From Roseateles_B sp051857535 (GTDB lineage Bacteria > Pseudomonadota > Gammaproteobacteria > Burkholderiales > Burkholderiaceae_C), in assembly GCF_051857535.1 (NCBI RefSeq), contig NZ_JBPZGY010000003.1:62001-126000 (forward strand): a stretch of DNA of 64,000 nucleotides, in the 5' to 3' direction. Under the pieces are notes generated by a model. The model did no database searches and was not told where the DNA came from. It worked only from the letters and a program-made list of their open reading frames with translations. The stretch's first letter is position 1, and the number at the start of each line of letters is the position of its first letter. Below are positions 58,924 to 64,000 of the stretch, one piece after another. The position numbers and the translations under genes were made by a program.

Positions 58924-60489
58924 CTAGCGCGCCGCGGCGCCGCTTTGCAGTCGGAAGAAAGCCACCACCTCGAGCAACTGCGCGGACTGGTTCCTGAGGC
59001 TTTCGGCCGCCGCGGCGCTTTCCTCGACGAGGGCGGCGTTCTGCTGCGTGACCCTGTCCATCTGGGTCACCGCTTCGCCGACCTGGCCGATGCCACTGCT
59101 CTGCTCGCGGCTGGCCGCGCTGATCTCGCCCACGATGTCCGTCACGCTGCGAATGGCACTCACCACCTCGTCCATGGTGCTGCCGGCCCGGTCGACCAAC
59201 TGTGTGCCCTGCTCGACGCGCTCGACACTGGCCCCGATCAGGGACTTGATCTCCTTGGCCGCCTCCGCGCTGCGCTGCGCAAGCGTGCGGACCTCGCCTG
59301 CCACCACGGCGAAGCCGCGGCCCTGATCGCCTGCGCGTGCGGCTTCCACCGCGGCATTCAGGGCCAGGATATTGGTCTGGAAGGCGATGCCATCGATCAC
59401 GCCGATGATGTCTGCGATGCGGCGCGAGCTCTCGTTGATGCCCTTCATGGTCTCGACCACCTCGGTCACCACGCCGCCGCCGCGCTGAGCCACTTCGGAG
59501 GCATTGAGCGCGAGCTGATTGGCCTGCTGGGCGTTGTCGGCGTTGTTGCGCACGGTGGAGCCCAGCTCGTCCATGGTGGCGGCGGTCTGCTCCAGGGCAC
59601 TGGCCTGCTCCTCGGTGCGCTGGCTGAGGTCGGAATTGCCGGTGGCGATCTGGGCGCTGCCGGTGGCCACGCTCTCAGCGTTGGCACGCACCGTCTGCAC
59701 CACCTCCCTCAGCTTGCTGCGCATCTCCTCCAGCGCGGTGGCGAGCTGTGCCACTTCGTCACGGCCTTGGACATGCAGGCTCCGGCTCATGTCGCCCTCG
59801 CTCATGGCGCGGGCCGATGCCACCGCGCGCTGCAGCCCCTGGCTGACCTGGCGTGCGAGGTAGAGCGCCATGAAGGCGGCGGCGGCCAGGCTGGCCAGGA
59901 TCAGGCCGATCACCAGATGACGGCTGCTCTCGTAGGTGCCCATGTCTTCTTCAGCCTCTCGTCTGGCATTGGCCTCCTTGCGCTGGGCCAAGACGGTCAG
60001 CTGTTGATCCAGCCGCTGGGCGAGGGGGGAATAGGTCTCGTACAGATGCGCTTGAGCGACTTCCTGGTCGGAGCCCTCGGCCAGCTTGCCCAGCATGCTG
60101 TTCAAGGCGAGCTCCCATTGGGCGAGCAGTGCCTGCGCTTTGGCCACCTCCGCCTTGCCTGCCTCGGTGTAGTAAAGCGGGAAGGCCTTCGCCAAGTTGG
60201 CATGCATCAACTGGAGATCCTCGGCAATGCTTTGCCGGGCGGCGGCCCGCTTCTCCGGCGTGGGCGCAAGCAGCACGTTGCGCAGGTCTCGGTCGACGTA
60301 CAGCAGGTCGATGTTCGCCTGCTTGACGTTGGTGGCGGCAAGGAACTCACTGCTGTACATGGTCTGACCGTTCTCCGCCACATGCGCCAGACTTCGCAGG
60401 GCCGCGATGCCGATCAGCACGCCCAGCAGCGCCACCAGCAGCATGGCCACCAGCAGGCGGGTTCCGATCTTGAAGTTCGTCAGTTGCAT
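58924..60489 (-). CDS. methyl-accepting chemotaxis protein
   Basis: 521 residues from ATG 60489 with a GGAG site upstream. It has membrane segments near 10-32 and 190-212 bracketing a four-helix-bundle type sensor domain, a HAMP domain (about 213-265), and a signalling domain whose hairpin tip reads GVIDGIAFQTNILALNAAVEAARAGDQGRGFAVVAGEVR. The C-terminus has no NWETF-like tethering pentapeptide. The ligand is unknown; a binding protein gene lies just downstream. Confidence 0.95.
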   Translation of the reverse strand: MQLTNFKIGTRLLVAMLLVALLGVLIGIAALRSLAHVAENGQTMYSSEFLAATNVKQANIDLLYVDRDLRNVLLAPTPEKRAAARQSIAEDLQLMHANLAKAFPLYYTEAGKAEVAKAQALLAQWELALNSMLGKLAEGSDQEVAQAHLYETYSPLAQRLDQQLTVLAQRKEANARREAEEDMGTYESSRHLVIGLILASLAAAAFMALYLARQVSQGLQRAVASARAMSEGDMSRSLHVQGRDEVAQLATALEEMRSKLREVVQTVRANAESVATGSAQIATGNSDLSQRTEEQASALEQTAATMDELGSTVRNNADNAQQANQLALNASEVAQRGGGVVTEVVETMKGINESSRRIADIIGVIDGIAFQTNILALNAAVEAARAGDQGRGFAVVAGEVRTLAQRSAEAAKEIKSLIGASVERVEQGTQLVDRAGSTMDEVVSAIRSVTDIVGEISAASREQSSGIGQVGEAVTQMDRVTQQNAALVEESAAAAESLRNQSAQLLEVVAFFRLQSGAAAR

Positions 60490-60609
60490 AGGGGCTCCAG
60501 GGAGACGAAGAATGCGCATCGATTGCAAAATGACTCTCTGCGCCAGAGCGACTGCATTGAGTCCTTCTTTTGAAACTTATTGTTGCAATCGTTTACTTAC
60601 TGGAAACAT

Positions 60610-60625
60610 ACGAACGATCGTTCGT
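60610..60625. promoter_or_regulatory. 16-bp operator palindrome ACGAACGATCGTTCGT
   Basis: A perfect 16-base palindrome between the chemoreceptor (start 60489) and the oxidoreductase (start 60724), containing the same GAACGATCGTTC core as the site upstream of the fadJ-like gene. It lies 98 bp before the oxidoreductase ATG and 120 bp before the chemoreceptor start, so either or both could be controlled. Confidence 0.65.
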
Positions 60626-60723
60626 TTTTGTCGCCCTCGAGACGGGCTTCACGGATGGGCCATGATTCAATCCCCGCACCGGTGCCGCGACCCTGAGCAC
60701 CCCCAGACATTGAGGAGAGCCCC

Positions 60724-61740
60724 ATGAGCATCAACCGCCAGATCCACCTGGTGTCCCGCCCCGCCGGAGAGCCGACGACGGACAACTTCCGCCTGGTCGA
60801 AGCCCCGATGCCCGCCGTGCAGGAGGGCCAGGTGCTGGTGCGCAACCACTATCTGAGCCTCGATCCCTACATGCGCGGCCGCATGAACGACGCCAAGAGC
60901 TATGCCGACCCGCAGCCCCTCGACCAGGTCATGATGGGCGGCACGGTGGGCGAGGTGGTCGAGTCCCGCAATCCGCAGTTCAAGGCCGGCGACAAGGTCG
61001 TGGGCATGGGCGGCTGGCAGGAATACCAACTGGTCGATGCCGGCCAGCGCGGCGTCCTGCAGAAGGTGGACACCACCCACATCCCCCTGTCGGCCTACCT
61101 GGGCGCCGTGGGCATGCCGGGCGTGACGGCCTGGTACGGCCTCACCCAGATCATCAAGCCCAAGGCTGGCGAGACCGTGGTGGTGAGCGCCGCCAGCGGT
61201 GCCGTGGGTGGCGCCGTGGGCCAGTTGGCCCGGGCGCGCGGCGCGCGCGCCGTGGGCATTGCCGGCGGCCCGGACAAGTGCCGCTACGTGGTCGAGGAGC
61301 TGGGCTTTGATGCTTGCATTGACTACAAGGAGCACCGCGACCTGAAATCGCTCAGCGCCGCGCTCAAGAAGGCCTGCCCGCAGGGCATAGATGGCCACTT
61401 CGAGAACGTCGGCGGCATGATCCTGGACGCCGTGATGTTGCGCGCCAACGCCTTCAGCCGCATTGCCATGTGCGGCATGATCTCGGGCTACAACGGCGAG
61501 CCCATCCCCATGATGGCGCCGCAGCTGATCCTGGTGAACCGCATGAAGATCGAGGGCTTCATCGTCTCCGAGCACATGCAACTGTGGCCCGAGGCGCTGA
61601 AGGAGCTGGGCATGATGGTGGCCACCGGCAAGCTCAAGTACCGCGAGTCCGTGGCCGAGGGCCTGGCCGCCGCGCCCGAGGCCTTCCTGGGGCTGCTCAA
61701 GGGGCGCAACTTCGGCAAGCAGCTGGTGAAGCTCGTCTGA
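60724..61740 (+). CDS. NADP-dependent MDR oxidoreductase (CurA / prostaglandin-reductase type)
   Basis: 338 residues with GAGGAGA upstream. Zinc-free medium-chain reductase: LVSRPAGEPTTDNFRLVE, YLSLDPYMRGRMND, the nucleotide-binding VVSAASGAVGGAVGQLAR, and HFENVGGMILDAV are hallmarks of the CurA/PTGR group. These reduce alpha,beta-unsaturated ketones or aldehydes with NADPH. The shared operator with the fadJ-like operon suggests a role in unsaturated acyl or lipid aldehyde metabolism. It overlaps the next gene by one base. Confidence 0.92.
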   Translation: MSINRQIHLVSRPAGEPTTDNFRLVEAPMPAVQEGQVLVRNHYLSLDPYMRGRMNDAKSYADPQPLDQVMMGGTVGEVVESRNPQFKAGDKVVGMGGWQEYQLVDAGQRGVLQKVDTTHIPLSAYLGAVGMPGVTAWYGLTQIIKPKAGETVVVSAASGAVGGAVGQLARARGARAVGIAGGPDKCRYVVEELGFDACIDYKEHRDLKSLSAALKKACPQGIDGHFENVGGMILDAVMLRANAFSRIAMCGMISGYNGEPIPMMAPQLILVNRMKIEGFIVSEHMQLWPEALKELGMMVATGKLKYRESVAEGLAAAPEAFLGLLKGRNFGKQLVKLV

Positions 61741-62216
61741 TGGGGCCGCTCTTCTGGTCCTGCCTGCCCCTGCAGGCCCTGGATGCCGAGGGCGTCTACG
61801 AGATGCTGGCCTTGCGCAACGAGGTCTTCGTCGTCGAGCAGCGCTGCCTCTACCTGGACACCGACGGCCGTGACCGCGACTGCCTGCACGTCATGGGCCG
61901 GGACGCCACCGGGCGCCTGCTGGCCTACGCCCGCCTGCTGCCGCCAGGTCTCAAGGGGCCGCAGCAGCAGCGCGCCGCCATCGGCCGTGTGCTCACATCG
62001 CCGGCCCTGCGCGGCCAGGGCCAGGGCCGGTCGCTGGTGCGCCAGGCCCTGCGCGAGTGCGAGCAGCGCTGGCCTGGCGTCGGCCAGGAGCTCAGCGCCC
62101 AGGCCCATCTGCAGGATTTCTACGCCAGCCTCGGCTTCCGGGCGGTCACGCCTGTCTACGACGAGGACGGCATCCCCCATATCGACATGTGCCGCGACGC
62201 GGCGCCCGTGGAGTGA
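61740..62216 (+). CDS. ElaA-like GNAT acetyltransferase
   Basis: 158 residues starting at the TGATG overlap. VYEMLALRNEVFVVEQRCLYLDTDGRD is the ElaA opening, and the acetyl-CoA site is IGRVLTSPALRGQGQGRSLVRQAL (the RGQGxGxxL loop). The substrate is unknown in the family. Translational coupling to the reductase upstream may reflect shared regulation only. Confidence 0.9.
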   Translation: MGPLFWSCLPLQALDAEGVYEMLALRNEVFVVEQRCLYLDTDGRDRDCLHVMGRDATGRLLAYARLLPPGLKGPQQQRAAIGRVLTSPALRGQGQGRSLVRQALRECEQRWPGVGQELSAQAHLQDFYASLGFRAVTPVYDEDGIPHIDMCRDAAPVE

Positions 62217-62220
62217 CTCG

Positions 62221-63117
62221 ATGAAGCAGTACCAAGGCCGCACGGCCGTGATCACCGGCGCCGCCTCGGGCTTCGGCCTCGAGGTCGCCCGCCTGGCCGC
62301 GCAGCGCGGCATGAACCTCGTGCTCTGCGATGTGCAGGCCGACGCCCTGGCAGGGCTGGAGGCCGAGTTCGCCGGCCACCCCCTGCTGCTGCGTCAGGTG
62401 GACGTGGCCAAGGCTGATCAGATGCAGGACCTGGCCGATGCGGTGCAGGCACGCTTCGGAGCGCCTCACTTCGTCTTCAACAACGCCGGCGTGGGCTCGG
62501 GCGGCCTGATCTGGGAGAACAGCCTGTCCGACTGGGAATGGGTGCTGGGCGTCAACCTGATGGGCGTGGTCCATGGCGTGCGCCTGTTCACGCCCATGAT
62601 GCTGGCCGCGGCCGAGGCGGATCCGTCCTACGAAGGGCATATCGTCAACACCGCCTCCATGGCCGGCATGCTCAATCCGCCGAACATGGGCGTCTACAAC
62701 GTCAGCAAGCACGCCGTGGTGAGCCTCAGCGAGACGCTCTATCAAGACCTGACCCTCGTCAGCGATCAGGTGCGCTGCTCGGTGCTGTGCCCGTACTTCG
62801 TGCCCACCGGCATCTCGCAGAGCCACCGCAACCGCACGCCTGACCATCCCATGGACAAGCCCAGCCGTAGCCAGTTGGTCTCCCAGGCCATGACGGACAA
62901 GGCGGTCAGCGCCGGCAAGGTCACGGCGGCGGATGTGGCCGCCCTGGTCTTCCAGGCCATGGACGAGGACCGTTTCTACATCTTCAGCCACCCGCAGGTG
63001 CTGGGTGGGGTGCGGACGCGCCTGGAAGACGTGCTGCAGCAGCGCAAGCCGACCGATCCCTTCCAGGACAAGCCGGCCCTGCGCGAGCAGCTGGTGGCGG
63101 CGCTGCGCCAGGCTTGA
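62221..63117 (+). CDS. SDR-family oxidoreductase
   Basis: 298 residues. It has TGAASGFG at about 13-20, a NNAGVGSGG motif, the catalytic Tyr/Lys in VYNVSKHAVV, and a long C-terminal region (about 200-298) beyond the core, as in classical SDRs acting on bulky alcohols or acyl substrates. It starts 4 bp after the acetyltransferase stop, so the three genes from 60724 form one operon. Substrate unknown. Confidence 0.88.
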   Translation: MKQYQGRTAVITGAASGFGLEVARLAAQRGMNLVLCDVQADALAGLEAEFAGHPLLLRQVDVAKADQMQDLADAVQARFGAPHFVFNNAGVGSGGLIWENSLSDWEWVLGVNLMGVVHGVRLFTPMMLAAAEADPSYEGHIVNTASMAGMLNPPNMGVYNVSKHAVVSLSETLYQDLTLVSDQVRCSVLCPYFVPTGISQSHRNRTPDHPMDKPSRSQLVSQAMTDKAVSAGKVTAADVAALVFQAMDEDRFYIFSHPQVLGGVRTRLEDVLQQRKPTDPFQDKPALREQLVAALRQA

Positions 63118-63183
63118 GGCAGGGCGGGGCCGCGCAGTCGGCCACTTCTGGCACACTGCCGGCCCGCCTGCTGAAGTCCCGCC

Positions 63184-64000
63184 ATGTCCACTCAAGCCCC
63201 CACACCCGCACAAGCCCTGGTCATCGGCGGAGGTCCCGCGGGCCTGATGGCAGCCGAGCGGCTGGCCTTGGCGGGCCTGCGTGTCGACCTCTACGACGCC
63301 ATGCCCACCGTGGGCCGCAAGTTCCTGCTGGCAGGCAAGGGCGGCCTCAACCTGACGCATTCCGAGGGCCGCGAGGCCTTCGAGCAGCGCTTTGCCGAGC
63401 GTGCCGGGGCCGTGCGGCCCTGGCTGGACCGGCTCGACGGACCGGGGCTGCGTCTGTGGGCGGCCGGCCTGGGCATCGAGACCTTCGTCGGCAGCTCGGG
63501 CCGCGTCTTCCCGACCGACATGAAGGCCGCGCCTCTGCTGCGCGCCTGGCTGCAGCGCCTGCGCGCCGCGGGCGTGCGCTTCCACATGCGCCAGCGCTGG
63601 CTGGGCTGGGATGCCGACGGTGCGCTGCGCTTTGCCACGCCCGAGGGCGAACACACGGTGCCCGCGCCTGCCGCCCTGGTGCTGGCGCTGGGCGGTGCCT
63701 CCTGGCCGCAACTGGGCTCCACCGGACAGTGGCAGGGCCTGCTGGGCGAGGCCGGTGCCGAGGTCGCTCCGCTGCGCGCCGCCAACTGCGGCTTCGACCT
63801 GGGCCCGCGCCGCGTCGGCGTGGCCGAGCCGGGCTGGTCGGCCTTCTTCATCGAACGCTGGGCCGGTCAGCCGGTGAAGCCGGTGCGCCTGATCTTCGAG
63901 GGCCGCAGTGGCCGTCGCTTCGAGCGCCAGGGCGAGTTCGTGATCACGGCCAGCGGCATCGAGGGCTCGCTGGTCTATGCGGCCTCGGCCCTGCTGCGCG
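63184..64000 (+). CDS. HI0933-type NAD(P)/FAD-dependent flavoprotein, cut by the window edge
   Basis: The first 272 codons are visible. It starts with a Rossmann dinucleotide motif, VIGGGPAGLMAAERLALAG, then VGRKFLLAGKGGLNLTH, the signature of the HI0933/YhiN family, and the internal LVLALGGASWPQLGSTG FAD-contact block. Function in the family is unclear; possibly modification of nucleic acid or small-molecule reduction. It starts 66 bp after the SDR gene. The C-terminal part lies outside the window. Confidence 0.88.
   Translation, partial: MSTQAPTPAQALVIGGGPAGLMAAERLALAGLRVDLYDAMPTVGRKFLLAGKGGLNLTHSEGREAFEQRFAERAGAVRPWLDRLDGPGLRLWAAGLGIETFVGSSGRVFPTDMKAAPLLRAWLQRLRAAGVRFHMRQRWLGWDADGALRFATPEGEHTVPAPAALVLALGGASWPQLGSTGQWQGLLGEAGAEVAPLRAANCGFDLGPRRVGVAEPGWSAFFIERWAGQPVKPVRLIFEGRSGRRFERQGEFVITASGIEGSLVYAASALLR

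Noticed and set aside
58438..60573. 711-codon open frame antisense to the chemoreceptor and binding protein
   Set aside because: It spans two real genes and their spacer, with no conserved motif.
63148..63165. TGGCACACTGCCGGC as a sigma-54 promoter for the HI0933-type gene
   Set aside because: The GG to GC spacing and the -12 element do not fit, unlike the glnA promoter.

Overview
The window is a high-GC bacterial chromosome segment, densely packed and with no tRNA, rRNA, phage or transposase genes. The gene set points to a betaproteobacterium of the order Burkholderiales. It includes a phaC-phaA-phaB polyhydroxybutyrate cluster, glnA with ntrB-ntrC, sulfite dehydrogenase SorAB, maleylacetoacetate isomerase, YciB/BolA, and a liv-type transporter next to acyl-CoA catabolic genes. 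The Rubrivivax/Leptothrix/Roseateles side of the order is my guess from gene style, not a demonstrated placement.

Layout. 1-3.3 kb: a partial membrane-anchored protein, sorBA, and a divergent secreted fusion of a solute-binding domain to a rhodanese. 3.5-5.2 kb: a secreted M35-type metallopeptidase followed by a 140-bp tandem repeat array whose every unit carries a 15-bp perfect hairpin. 5.2-11.3 kb: HDOD protein, LapG/LapD c-di-GMP adhesin-release pair, Nudix hydrolase, maiA, pgeF, and a small membrane protein. 11.5-17.1 kb: phaCAB, then a non-coding repeat island bounded by ~75-bp inverted repeats, then an IclR-type regulator. 17.2-23.4 kb: AIM24-like protein, then a tightly overlapped four-gene signalling operon (receiver-GGDEF protein, two paralogous solute-binding proteins, a hybrid-length histidine kinase). 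23.5-28.1 kb: beta-propeller protein, polysaccharide deacetylase-like protein, sterol-desaturase-family hydroxylase, EI24 membrane protein, and a molybdopterin-binding-domain protein.

28.1-33.1 kb is the nitrogen control locus. glnA has a clear sigma-54 promoter and upstream NtrC-like sites, and is followed by a strong terminator, a small secreted protein, ntrB and ntrC. 33.1-42.8 kb holds housekeeping and accessory genes: MBL hydrolase, peptide deformylase, a FecR/W-rich surface protein, tesA, an ABC ATPase, an isolated low-GC gene resembling an immunity protein, a parvulin PPIase, bolA, yciB, msrB and selO. 42.9-49.9 kb is an acyl-CoA ligase plus a complete liv-type ABC transporter. 50.8-57.9 kb is a beta-oxidation operon (fadJ-like, thiolase, two thioesterases, acyl-CoA dehydrogenase, SDR). 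57.9-64 kb has a solute-binding protein, a chemoreceptor, an MDR-type oxidoreductase, an ElaA-like acetyltransferase, an SDR, and the start of an HI0933-type flavoprotein.

Functional themes. Carbon storage and CoA-thioester metabolism dominate: phaCAB, and ligase plus transporter plus beta-oxidation. Near-identical palindromes around GAACGATCGTTC lie upstream of the fadJ-like gene and of the MDR oxidoreductase, with a one-mismatch copy near the left edge. This suggests a shared, probably TetR-type, regulon whose regulator is outside the window. The best candidates for new biology are the four-gene periplasmic-sensing/c-di-GMP operon, the solute-binding-rhodanese fusion divergent from sorAB, and the two hairpin-repeat islands. 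All of these are inferences from sequence reading alone.
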